This document shows, one piece after another, positions 18,149 to 26,259 of a stretch of DNA of 64,000 nucleotides. Below the pieces are notes generated by a model. It was given only the letters and a program-made list of their open reading frames with translations. It was not told the origin of the DNA and did no database searches. The number at the start of each line of letters is the position of its first letter. Within the stretch, counting starts at the first letter, position 1. The translations under genes and the position numbers were made by a program. The stretch comes from JBBSAT01 sp044223665 (GTDB lineage: Bacteria; Myxococcota_A; Polyangia; Polyangiales; Sandaracinaceae), in contig JBGALT010000012.1 in assembly GCA_044223665.1 (NCBI GenBank), forward strand, positions 25,948 to 89,947. The letters are read 5' to 3'.

Positions 18149-19807
18149 TTGCGGATCGACTCCGACAAGACCGAGAAGGTCGTTCGTCATCTCCGGACGA
18201 TGGGCGGCGTGCTCGTCGGCGCGGCAGCGCTCGGCACGCTCATCATGGTGGTCGGGCTCGCGGTCCTGCTCATCGTCGTGTTCGGCGGTCATGCCGGCCA
18301 CACGGTCGGCATCCAGGTCGCGGCGGGCGGCTGCATCTTCCTGGCCGCCGTCCTCGTGCCCGGGGTGGCTGCGACCTCGGCCGTCGTCGCCGCCGTGCGC
18401 TCGTTCCGGCAGGCGGCCGCGCTCGAGGTGCTGCGCGCGCAGAAGCTCCTCGACGGAACCCTCGATCGGCAGGCGCTCGAGCTCCAGCTCGGCCGCGAGC
18501 GCGCCGAGCGGACCATCACCCGTGCCGTCGGGAGCGGAGCCCTCGTCACCACGACGGGCGCGATGGGCGCGCCTCGGGCGATCGATCCGAGCCTCAGCCC
18601 GCGCCTGGCACCGACCCCCACGCCCGCGCTCTCCGGAGGCGCGAGCCCGCCGACGCCGCGGGTGGTCGTTCCCGAGGCGGCCTACAGCCCGCGCGTGGCG
18701 CCCGCCTCCCTCGGCCTCGCCCCGACCTCGCTGGCGACGCCGAGCATCCGGCCAGGGGTGCTCGCCCCGGAGGTCCCGGACGGGAGCGCGCCGAGCGCGC
18801 GGACGGGAGGGCCCGGAGCGGGCGAGCCGATCAGCATCCGGCCTCCCCCCGGGCCTGCCGCGATGCCCGACACGCGCTCGCCGGGGCTCGTTCCGATGTC
18901 GCCGCTCGCGGGGCCGATGTCGCCGGTGGCCGCGCCGGCCCGCCCGCAGGTGCCCGAGGTGGTCGCGCTCGATCTCAGCGGACGCACCTTCAAGAGCACG
19001 TGGGTCGTGGAGCGGCGGCTCGCGAGCGGAGGGATGGGCGCGGTGTATCTGGCGCACCACGCGCGCACGGGACGGCGCTACGCCCTCAAGTCGCTCTTGC
19101 CGAGCGCGCAGCTCTCGGAGGCGGCGATCACGCGATTCGAGCGCGAGGCACGCGCCGCGACGGCCATCGGGCACGCGGGCATCGCGGCGGTGCACGACTT
19201 CGACGTGACGCCCGAGGGGCTGCACTACTTCGTCATGGACTTGCTCGAGGGCGAGTCGCTCGAGTCGCGCCTGGCGCGCGTGGGCCGCCTGCCGTGGCCC
19301 GACGCCAAGCGCGTGGTGCTCGACGTCGCCGACGCGCTCGCGGCCGCCCACCGAGCGGGCGTCCTGCACCGCGACGTGAAGCCGTCCAACGTGTTCATGG
19401 CGCAGGGGCCCGGCGGCCACGAGCGCGCCATGCTCGTCGACTTCGGCCTCGCCAAGCCGATCCGCCCCGGGCACGGCGAGTCCGTCACGCGGACCGGCGC
19501 GATCGTGGGGACCGCGCACTACATGTCGCCCGAGCAAGCGCGCAGCGAGCCGGTGGACGAGCGCACCGACGTCTACGGGCTCGGCGCGACGCTCTACGAG
19601 ATGATCGCCGGAGTTCCGCCCTTCCTCGGCGCGAGCCCCTTCGCCGTGATGGCGATGCTGCTCGAGGAGCAAGCGGTGGCCCCGAGCCAGCTGACCCCCG
19701 GCACGCCGCCGGCCGTGGACGCGCTCGTGCTGCGCGCGATCGCGAAGGCGCCCGATGCGCGCTTTCCGAACGTGCCGGCCCTGCGCGCCGCCGTCCAAGC
19801 GGCCTGA
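18149..19807 (+). CDS. Membrane Ser/Thr protein kinase, C-terminal catalytic domain
   Basis: 552 residues if started at TTG 18149; an ATG at 18200 is the alternative. Sequence further upstream is element B, so it is unlikely to be coding. TACCGT at 18133-18138 lies 10 nt before the TTG. Two membrane segments near the N-terminus (about 20-45 and 55-80), a short helical region, a long Pro/Ala/Ser linker (about 140-275), then a complete kinase domain: SGGMGAVY, YALKSLL, HRDVKPSN, DFGLAKP, YMSPEQAR. Membrane anchor first and kinase last is the reverse of the common PknB layout. Confidence 0.88.
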   Translation: MRIDSDKTEKVVRHLRTMGGVLVGAAALGTLIMVVGLAVLLIVVFGGHAGHTVGIQVAAGGCIFLAAVLVPGVAATSAVVAAVRSFRQAAALEVLRAQKLLDGTLDRQALELQLGRERAERTITRAVGSGALVTTTGAMGAPRAIDPSLSPRLAPTPTPALSGGASPPTPRVVVPEAAYSPRVAPASLGLAPTSLATPSIRPGVLAPEVPDGSAPSARTGGPGAGEPISIRPPPGPAAMPDTRSPGLVPMSPLAGPMSPVAAPARPQVPEVVALDLSGRTFKSTWVVERRLASGGMGAVYLAHHARTGRRYALKSLLPSAQLSEAAITRFEREARAATAIGHAGIAAVHDFDVTPEGLHYFVMDLLEGESLESRLARVGRLPWPDAKRVVLDVADALAAAHRAGVLHRDVKPSNVFMAQGPGGHERAMLVDFGLAKPIRPGHGESVTRTGAIVGTAHYMSPEQARSEPVDERTDVYGLGATLYEMIAGVPPFLGASPFAVMAMLLEEQAVAPSQLTPGTPPAVDALVLRAIAKAPDARFPNVPALRAAVQAA

Positions 19808-19885
19808 CGGCATCCATCACGAGAAAGGGCGCGAGCTCGCGCCCGCGCCCTCTCGATCGCGCCCCCCGATGGGAGGCTCGCGTTC

Positions 19886-20224
19886 TCAGCAGTGACGGCC
19901 CATGCCACCCGGATCGTAGGGATCGCTGTCCGAGCACGAGCGGCAGCCGCAGCCACCCGGATCGCGCGGATCGCTGTCCGAGACGCCGCGGCACGGATAG
20001 CAGCCACCGCCGCAGTGACGACCGTAGCCACCCGGGTCGTACGGGTCGCTGTCCGAGCACTGAGGCTGCGCGCCCTCTTGCGCGGAGGCCGTGCTCGCGC
20101 CCAGGGCCGCCGCCGCCGCGGCGCCGAGCGCGCTCGCACCGATGAGGCCCATCGATGCCCGTCGGGTCATCGCGCGATCCGTGACGATCTCGTCCATCGA
20201 CAGCGTCTTCTTGCTCTCGCTCAT
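19886..20224 (-). CDS. Small exported peptide with three DSDPxDPGG repeats
   Basis: 112 residues from ATG 20224, with a strong upstream GGAGAAGGAG ribosome site. A polar N-terminal stretch of about 25 residues (SESKKTLSMDEIVTDRAM) precedes TRRASMGLIG and an Ala-rich hydrophobic core ending ASTASAQ: a Tat-like signal with a long leader. The mature 50 residues consist of three copies of SDSDPxDPGGxGxxC, with Cys residues between them and His before the last Cys. No catalytic domain. Could be a metal-binding peptide, a structural protein or a modified peptide; divergent from a JmjC-type oxygenase gene. Confidence 0.75.
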   Translation of the reverse strand: MSESKKTLSMDEIVTDRAMTRRASMGLIGASALGAAAAAALGASTASAQEGAQPQCSDSDPYDPGGYGRHCGGGCYPCRGVSDSDPRDPGGCGCRSCSDSDPYDPGGMGRHC

Positions 20225-20529
20225 CCTCGTCTCCTTCTCCCCGCCTCGCGGTGTTCCTCGCGGCCTCTCGGCGGTGATCACCCCGCGCGAGCTCCCGTCC
20301 CCGTGTCGTCGTCCCCCTCGCAACCCCACCCGAAAGCGCAGCACGAGGGTGCGGCGTCGGACGATCGAACCGCAGCCCGTATTCATGCGCAACCACGAAT
20401 ATCGAGCGGCCCCGAGAACGACGCTCGGTTGAGAACGGTTCTCGACACGCGCGGTCGCGGCCGCGGGAGAATCCCCGGGCCGCGAGCGCGTAGTACAAGA
20501 CGAATCGACCTCGAAAGGACCGCGCTCGC
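20225..20529. other. 305-bp divergent intergenic region
   Basis: Lies between the DSDP-repeat peptide gene and the JmjC oxygenase gene and must hold both promoters. It contains the perfect palindrome GAGAACGGTTCTC (20431-20443) with a second CGAGAACG half at 20413-20420, and a GC-rich hairpin at 20456-20484. AAGGA about 12 nt before the oxygenase ATG is the likely ribosome site. No further ORF is convincing. Confidence 0.6.
20431..20443. promoter_or_regulatory. Candidate operator palindrome
   Basis: GAGAACGGTTCTC is a perfect 13-bp palindrome (GAGAAC-G-GTTCTC) in the divergent promoter region; the related half-site CGAGAACG occurs 18 bp upstream. Placement suggests a dimeric regulator acting on one or both divergent genes; the regulator is unknown. 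Confidence 0.4.
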
Positions 20530-21711
20530 ATGGCCACGACGTACACGTTCGATCGCCTCATCGCTCCCATGTCGCGGGAGGAGTTCTTCCGCGACTACTG
20601 GGAGAAGAAGCCGCTGCTCGTGCGTCGGTCCGATCGCGCCTACTACGGCGATCTCCTCTCCATCCGCACGCTCGATCGCGTCCTCACGTCGCAGACGCTG
20701 ACGCGCAGCAGCGCGTTCATCGCGAACGCCGCGCGCCAGGTGCAGGCCGAGGAGTTCTGCTTCCCCGACGGCGTCGTCGACGTCGCACGCCTCTACCAGC
20801 AGTTCGCCGACGGCGGCACCATCGTGTTCAACCAGCTGCACACGATCCTGCCGGTCCTCCACGATCTCTGTCGCTCGCTCGAGCGCGATCTGAGCTGCCG
20901 CTTCCAGACGAACATCTACATGACGCCCGGCCGCTCGCAGGGGTTCCCGACCCACTACGACAGCCACGACGTGTTCATCCTCCAGGTGCAGGGCGTCAAG
21001 CACTGGCAGGTCTTCAACACGCCGATCGAGCTCCCGTTCCGCGGCCAGCCCTTCAAGCGCGACGAGACGCCGAAGGGCGACGTGACGATGGAGTTCGATC
21101 TCGAGCCGGGCGACATGTTCTATCTGCCGCGCGGGATGATGCACGACGCGCAGACCCGCGAGGGCGAGACGCTCCACATCACGCTCGGCGCGCTGGCGAC
21201 GAGCTGGACCGAGCTCCTGCTCGAGGCGGTCGCGAAGGTCTCGCTCACCGATCCGGCGTTCCGCCGCTCGCTCCCGCCGGGCTACTCGAAGACCGAGTTC
21301 GACCGCACGGCCGCGCGCGGGCAATTCAAGGAGCTGCTCGCCAAGCTCGTCGATCGCGCGGACTTCGACAGCGCCCTCGATCACTTCGCCGACGACCTCG
21401 TCTCCACGCGCACCGCGCTGCTCGAGGGGCAGCTCGAGCAGATGCTCACGATGAGCAAGATCCACGAGGACACCAAGGCCGGTGCGCGCCCCAACCTGCT
21501 CTACCGGTACCGGGAGAAGGACGGGCAGTTCATCGTGTCCTGCTACGGCGCCGAGATGCGCCTGCCGGTGCACGCGGCCGAGCCGACGCGCTACGCGCTC
21601 GAGACGCCGGAGTTCCTGGTGAAGGATCTCCCGGGCGAGCTCGACGACGCCGGCAAGGTCGTCTTGATCAAGCGCCTGGTCCGCGAGGGCATGGTCCGCA
21701 TCCTCGGCTGA
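20530..21711 (+). CDS. JmjC/cupin-4 2-oxoglutarate oxygenase
   Basis: 393 residues related to ribosomal-protein hydroxylases (YcfD/NO66 type): N-terminal FFRDYWEKKPLLVRR, then the double-stranded beta-helix with Fe(II) ligands in HYDSHDVF and GMMHDA, and IYMTPGRSQGFPTHYD around the 2-oxoglutarate site. A C-terminal helical dimerisation/winged-helix-like region follows (about 270-393). The family hydroxylates protein side chains. The native substrate here is unknown; the divergent DSDP-repeat peptide is a candidate by position only. Confidence 0.88.
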   Translation: MATTYTFDRLIAPMSREEFFRDYWEKKPLLVRRSDRAYYGDLLSIRTLDRVLTSQTLTRSSAFIANAARQVQAEEFCFPDGVVDVARLYQQFADGGTIVFNQLHTILPVLHDLCRSLERDLSCRFQTNIYMTPGRSQGFPTHYDSHDVFILQVQGVKHWQVFNTPIELPFRGQPFKRDETPKGDVTMEFDLEPGDMFYLPRGMMHDAQTREGETLHITLGALATSWTELLLEAVAKVSLTDPAFRRSLPPGYSKTEFDRTAARGQFKELLAKLVDRADFDSALDHFADDLVSTRTALLEGQLEQMLTMSKIHEDTKAGARPNLLYRYREKDGQFIVSCYGAEMRLPVHAAEPTRYALETPEFLVKDLPGELDDAGKVVLIKRLVREGMVRILG

Positions 21712-21753
21712 CGCCGCCCGCGAGGGCGAGGGACGCGATCGAGACGACGGGGT

Positions 21754-21825
21754 GGGGCCCCGTATCGGCCCCGAGAGAAGAGACAGAGCGAGGGGCCGTG
21801 GCCGATCAGGCCACGAACGCCCCTC
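21754..21825. terminator. Double hairpin between convergent genes
   Basis: First hairpin GGGGCC...GGCCCC (21754-21772), followed by a longer one with GAGGGGC/GCCCCTC outside and GTGGCC/GGCCAC inside (21790-21825). It lies between the stop of the oxygenase and the stop of the convergent large lipoprotein, so it can serve both strands. The first hairpin closely resembles the one at 38621-38639. Confidence 0.6.
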
Positions 21826-21827
21826 TC

Positions 21828-24800
21828 TCAGTTGCAGGGCACGCAGGTGAACTGCACGTTCGACGAGAGCAGCGTCGGCGCGCGCGTCAGGCTCGAATCG
21901 GCGTGGAGCACCGTCTGCACCTGGAGGAAGTAGCGCCCGGTCGGTGCGCCGGCGGCGTTCAGCAGGTTGGCGATGTCGGCCGTGCCCGTCACCGACGTGC
22001 CCATCGCGGGCGGGTCCACGCGGAGCGTCGCGGTGGGCGCGGAGGGGAAGCCGGTGGCGGTGTCGGACGTCTGGAACAGGAACTCGACGTACGTCCCCGC
22101 AGGCACGTCCACGCGGTAGTCGAAGCCGCCCCACGCCGGGCACTCGTCGATCGTGCACGGCGTCGGCTGCGAGGCGTACACGTGCGTGTACGTCGCGGTC
22201 GGCTGGTAGAAGTTGCACGGGCAACTGATCGAGCCGCTGCATCCGTCGCTGCCCACGCCGCACGCGGTCCCTGGCGAGGCGCAGGTGATGGGCGTGCAGT
22301 TGGGGTGCCCGCACGCGCCGGGGACACCGCCGCCGCCGCAGCTGTCGCCGGCGGCGCACGATCCGCAGTCCACCGTCCCGCCGCAGCCGTCCGCCATCTG
22401 ACCGCACGTCCGCCCTTGGCCAGCGCAAGTGAGCGGGACGCACGGCGAGGAGACGATGCACGACGAGAGGTCGAAGATCATGTACTCGAGGACGCGCTCC
22501 TGCGCGGTCAGGGCGCTGTCGTCGCACTCGTTCGGGAAGGTCTGCCCGTCCAGATCGCGGGCGCCCTCGACGTGGAAGTCGCTGAAGACGACGCGGCCGC
22601 ACTGGTTCGCGGCGGGCGTGCCGATCGGCGTGTCGAAGGTGTAGTGCGTCGGAAGCGCAGTCGGGACCGTCACCGCCTGGTAGCAGTTGTGGTCCGACAG
22701 ACAGGTGTCACCCCAGTTGCAGGTGTTCGGATTGACGCACCGCCGCCCGCAGCTCGAGGTGTAACAAGCGTAGCCCTGGGGCTGCCAGCTCGAGACGACG
22801 TCCCAGGTCGTCGACAGCCACTGCTGGCCGGGCGCGACGATGCTGCTCGTGTCGACGCGGATCGTCGAGACGTCGACCTCGCCGAGCGTCGTCGAGGCGC
22901 CGCGGTTGAAGAGCCACTGTGCGAACGTGTCGCCCCGCGCGAACGAGCGGTCGATCGTCGCGGTCAGCGTCCCGTTCGTCGATCCCGCTTCCGTCCACCA
23001 GTTCGCCGTCTGGGCGAAGGGCGCCGGGGCCGAGGCGACGGGATCGGCGACCCCGGTCCACGTGTTGGTGAACCACGTGTAGTGGTAGTGCGTCGCGAAC
23101 ACGCGGCCGCCGCGGTTCGCGTAGTCGATCATGTTCTGTTGCTCGGTCTGGGTCCGAGCGCGCTCGCCGCCTTCGCAAGCCAGCAGGACCATGTCGTACG
23201 GGTCCATGCTCGCCGCCGAGGCCCAGAGCGTCGTCGAGTCCGCGGTGCCCGCGCCGGCGTCCACGCCGTTGCCGTAATAGAGGTGCACGCGCCCTGCGCC
23301 CGACGAGGTCGTGAACTCGCTGTCCTCGATGCCGATCTTGCGCAGCACGCACTCGAGCGCATCGACGTCACCCGTCGCCAGCGCCATCTGCGGGATGTCG
23401 CCCTCGGTCTGGTTGCGCGGCAGGTGCGTCAGCGCCGCGGGCACCGTCGTGGTCCCGCAGCACTCCACGCTCGGGATGACGACCTGGCGGCGCCAGCGGC
23501 CGAGCTGGATCACGAGCGGGATGTTGGCGCCGCACGGCGCGCCGGTGAGCGAGAAGTTGCCGTCGATGTCGGTCGTCACGCGGATGATCGGGTCGCCCGA
23601 GAGCGGCGTACAGGACTCGCAGACGACGGAGGTCGTGAACGCGGTCGGCGTCGCGCCGGGGATGTACACGTTCACGTTGTTGAGCGGATCGGGGGAGCCC
23701 CAGGTCGCGGTGTCATCGTGCCCGGGGACGGTCACCACGCCGCGGATCGTCGTCGTGGCCTGCGCGCCCGTCGTCAGCGCGGTCGTCGAGACCTGGACGT
23801 CGTCGACCCAGACGGTATCGCTGCCGCTCGTGCCGCTGCCGTTCTTCGTGTAGGACCACGCGAAGGTGTGGCTGCCGGGGGTGTTGACCGTGTACGAGGC
23901 CTGCGTCCAGCCCGTCGTCCCCGACCAGCGGTTCTGCTGGACGCCGTCGATGTAGAAGCGCAGCCAGTCGCGGCTGCTCTCGGTGCTGGTCCGATACCAG
24001 AACGAGATCGTCAGCGTCGTCATCGTCGAAGCGGTGAACGACACCGTCGTCGTTCCGTTGTGCCCGATGGCGCCGCTGCGCATCCCGTGGGTGCCCCCGT
24101 GCACCGTCGTCGTCGTGATGCTCCAGGCAGGGCTCCCGGCGAGGCTCCAAGCGGCCGGGATCACGTTGTTCTCGAAGTCGTACGTCGCGCTCGTCGCCGG
24201 GATCGTCATCGGATTCGGGCACGCCGGGATCTGGCTGCAGATGGCGGGGGGGCTGCCCAGCGCGCAGCGTCCCGGGCCTCCGGGGTTGCCGCACTGGCTC
24301 GGCATGCCGCCGACGCCGCACGCCTGGGGCGCCACGCACATGCCGCAGCTCGCGGTGAGGTTGCCGCAGCCGTCGTCGACCGGGCCGCAGTTGGCGGTGC
24401 CGCAGCCGTGTGGTGTGCACGCGTCGGCGGGCGCTCCGCAGTGGAACGGCACGCCGCCCCCGCCGCAGAACGTCCCCATCGGGCAGACGCCGCAGTTGAC
24501 GGTGCCGCCGCAGCCGTCGCTCACGCTGCCGCACGCGTAGCCGGCCGGGCAGGCCGCGACCGAGGGGACGCAGCCCATCGGCGCCATCGAGCTGGTCGTG
24601 GACGTGATCGTGATGCCGCCGCTGCCGGGGTCGTAGACGGTGTTCGTCCCCATCGCCGCATCGCCGGGATCGGGCGTCAGCAGGTTGCTGAAGTTGCGCG
24701 GGTCACAGGGATTGCCGGCGCTCGGAGGCGAGACGACGGCCGTCGAGGTGTCGAGCGTGTAGTCGACGATCGACTCGCATCCGCTCCACGCGCCATCGCG

Positions 24801-25073
24801 GCAGTAGCGCGTACCGCGGTGACAGATGATGTCGGTCGTCGCCGTGCGGGTCGCATCGAGATAGCAGTCGATGGGCGACGAGACGTTGCAGGCGCAGCCC
24901 TCTTCCGGGACCAGGCAAGCCGCAGTGCCGCCGTCTCCCCGGCGGCCGGCGTCGGGGCGCGGCGGGAGCTCGTCCACGGGCGGCGTCGTGCAGGCCGCGA
25001 CGAGCCCGAGCAGGACGAGCTGTACGCTCGAGCGAACGTGCAGGCGTGGGGAGCGGGCCGTGGGCTCTGACAT
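21828..25073 (-). CDS. Large Cys-rich surface lipoprotein
   Basis: 1081 residues from ATG 25073. Signal with lipobox LVAAC, then an N-terminal Cys-rich part and multiple CGxxxDGCGGxxxCGxC modules in two clusters (about residues 175-290 and 930-990). Between them are a concanavalin-like region (YDFENNVIPAAWSLAG...SFWYRTS), a carboxypeptidase-regulatory-like beta domain (TTTIRGVVTVPGHDD, TDIDGNFSLTG) and a region with ACEGG and ATHYHYTWF resembling a glutamine-amidotransferase-like fold. Probably an outer-membrane adhesin or matrix protein; function unproven. First of four successive minus-strand lipoprotein genes when read from the left. Confidence 0.8.
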   Translation of the reverse strand: MSEPTARSPRLHVRSSVQLVLLGLVAACTTPPVDELPPRPDAGRRGDGGTAACLVPEEGCACNVSSPIDCYLDATRTATTDIICHRGTRYCRDGAWSGCESIVDYTLDTSTAVVSPPSAGNPCDPRNFSNLLTPDPGDAAMGTNTVYDPGSGGITITSTTSSMAPMGCVPSVAACPAGYACGSVSDGCGGTVNCGVCPMGTFCGGGGVPFHCGAPADACTPHGCGTANCGPVDDGCGNLTASCGMCVAPQACGVGGMPSQCGNPGGPGRCALGSPPAICSQIPACPNPMTIPATSATYDFENNVIPAAWSLAGSPAWSITTTTVHGGTHGMRSGAIGHNGTTTVSFTASTMTTLTISFWYRTSTESSRDWLRFYIDGVQQNRWSGTTGWTQASYTVNTPGSHTFAWSYTKNGSGTSGSDTVWVDDVQVSTTALTTGAQATTTIRGVVTVPGHDDTATWGSPDPLNNVNVYIPGATPTAFTTSVVCESCTPLSGDPIIRVTTDIDGNFSLTGAPCGANIPLVIQLGRWRRQVVIPSVECCGTTTVPAALTHLPRNQTEGDIPQMALATGDVDALECVLRKIGIEDSEFTTSSGAGRVHLYYGNGVDAGAGTADSTTLWASAASMDPYDMVLLACEGGERARTQTEQQNMIDYANRGGRVFATHYHYTWFTNTWTGVADPVASAPAPFAQTANWWTEAGSTNGTLTATIDRSFARGDTFAQWLFNRGASTTLGEVDVSTIRVDTSSIVAPGQQWLSTTWDVVSSWQPQGYACYTSSCGRRCVNPNTCNWGDTCLSDHNCYQAVTVPTALPTHYTFDTPIGTPAANQCGRVVFSDFHVEGARDLDGQTFPNECDDSALTAQERVLEYMIFDLSSCIVSSPCVPLTCAGQGRTCGQMADGCGGTVDCGSCAAGDSCGGGGVPGACGHPNCTPITCASPGTACGVGSDGCSGSISCPCNFYQPTATYTHVYASQPTPCTIDECPAWGGFDYRVDVPAGTYVEFLFQTSDTATGFPSAPTATLRVDPPAMGTSVTGTADIANLLNAAGAPTGRYFLQVQTVLHADSSLTRAPTLLSSNVQFTCVPCN

Positions 25074-25216
25074 GCGGACTCCGTGGCGCGTCGAAGCAAT
25101 GATCGGACCCGTCGAACTGCGTCGGTCCGAGCCGCACTTTCCCGCAATTTGCCGATCAACTCGCGGGGATGGGCCGGTAGGTTCTTGCGAAGGCACGCAA
25201 TCTTTTCATGGCGCAG

Positions 25217-25243
25217 AGCGATTCAAATGAATCGGTGCTCTAG
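25217..25243 (-). repeat. 27-bp repeat at gene 3' end (second repeat family, single end)
   Basis: Reads CTAGAGCACCGATTCATTTG plus AATCGCT on the minus strand; the same 27 bp with one mismatch is at 36067-36093. It contains the hairpin CGATTCA/TGAATCG and is followed by ATGAAA as in the 35.9-kb element. Its CTAG supplies the TAG stop of the gene at 25240-26259. The second end expected about 180 bp away was not found. Confidence 0.7.
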
Positions 25244-26259
25244 CCCCCGCACGCGGGGGGTCCGCCGCGCGCGGGCGTCGCGCAGACCTGATGAGCGGGG
25301 CACGACGCGGTCGTCGTACATCCACCCGAATCCACGCACTCCGACACGCCGTCGCCCCAGAGGTCGCGGCACTGCTGACCGGGGAGGCAGTTGGTGGCGT
25401 CGTGACAGATGCCGTAGCGGCCGCACGAGGCCACGCCCGCGATCGCGCGCGGCGTGCACGTCTGCCCGCCGGAGCAGATGGCGTTCGTGACACACGCGCC
25501 GCTGCTGAACTGGCACTCGAGGAGCGTGTCGCCGTCCACGTCCACGCAGTCCTGTTGCTCGGTCAGCGTCAGGTTGCACGCGGAGTTGGAAGCGCAGCGC
25601 CGGCTGAGCCGCACGCAGGTGCCGCCGGCGAGCGCTCGATCGCACGCGTAGCCGAAGGGACAGGCGCCGTCCGCCGCGCATGCGAAGCGGCGATCGACAC
25701 AGGCGCCTGCCTCGCACGCGTAGCCGAGCGGGCACGTCCGCGAGTCCACGCAGCTGCCGCTCGTCGTGCAGAAGCCGCCGCTGCAGCTCGCGCCGCTCGG
25801 GCAGTCGCCCTCCACGGCGCAGGCCGACCCGCCCGGCACGCAGTGCATCCCGCAGGGATCGCTCGCGCACGCTTGGCCCGAGGGGCAAGCGGAGGCGCTG
25901 CAGTCGGTCCCGAGCGGCTGCCCACAGCGGCAGATGTCGAGCGCTCCGTCCGGCCAGAAGCAGCCGACGTCGGTCGGAACGTTTCCGTCGATGGAGTCGG
26001 CGTCGAGGTCGGTGCCCGTGTCGGCGCTCCCATCGCTCGTCCCACCGTCCAAGCCCGCGTCATCGCTCGTGCCGGCGTCGTTCCGCGCGGCGTCGCGCGC
26101 GCCGACGTCGAGACTTCCGGCCGGCGCTGGACCGCCGCCGCAGCCGGCGGCGATCGACAGGATCGTCGTCGTCGCCGCCCAGGCGAGCGGGGAGAGCAGT
26201 TCGGAGCGCCAGACCTGCTTCGAGGCGCGCGAGCCTCGAGCGGCGGGCGTCACGGACAT
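25240..26259 (-). CDS. Cys-rich lipoprotein with short disulfide modules
   Basis: 339 residues. Signal with lipobox IAAGC, a Gly/Ala/Asp-rich linker (about 50-95), then about ten short modules of the form C(x)6CPxGxxCxxGxC, typical of myxobacterial surface lipoproteins. No catalytic motif. The stop codon TAG comes from the 27-bp repeat, so the original C-terminus may have been altered. Its ATG lies inside the 3' end of the next gene upstream (10-bp overlap), so both are probably co-transcribed. Confidence 0.8.
   Translation of the reverse strand: MSVTPAARGSRASKQVWRSELLSPLAWAATTTILSIAAGCGGGPAPAGSLDVGARDAARNDAGTSDDAGLDGGTSDGSADTGTDLDADSIDGNVPTDVGCFWPDGALDICRCGQPLGTDCSASACPSGQACASDPCGMHCVPGGSACAVEGDCPSGASCSGGFCTTSGSCVDSRTCPLGYACEAGACVDRRFACAADGACPFGYACDRALAGGTCVRLSRRCASNSACNLTLTEQQDCVDVDGDTLLECQFSSGACVTNAICSGGQTCTPRAIAGVASCGRYGICHDATNCLPGQQCRDLWGDGVSECVDSGGCTTTASCPAHQVCATPARGGPPACGG

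Noticed and set aside
21798..25070. 1090-residue plus-strand open frame opposite the large lipoprotein
   Set aside because: Low-complexity Arg/Ala/Val translation; the minus strand has a signal peptide, lipobox and Cys modules.
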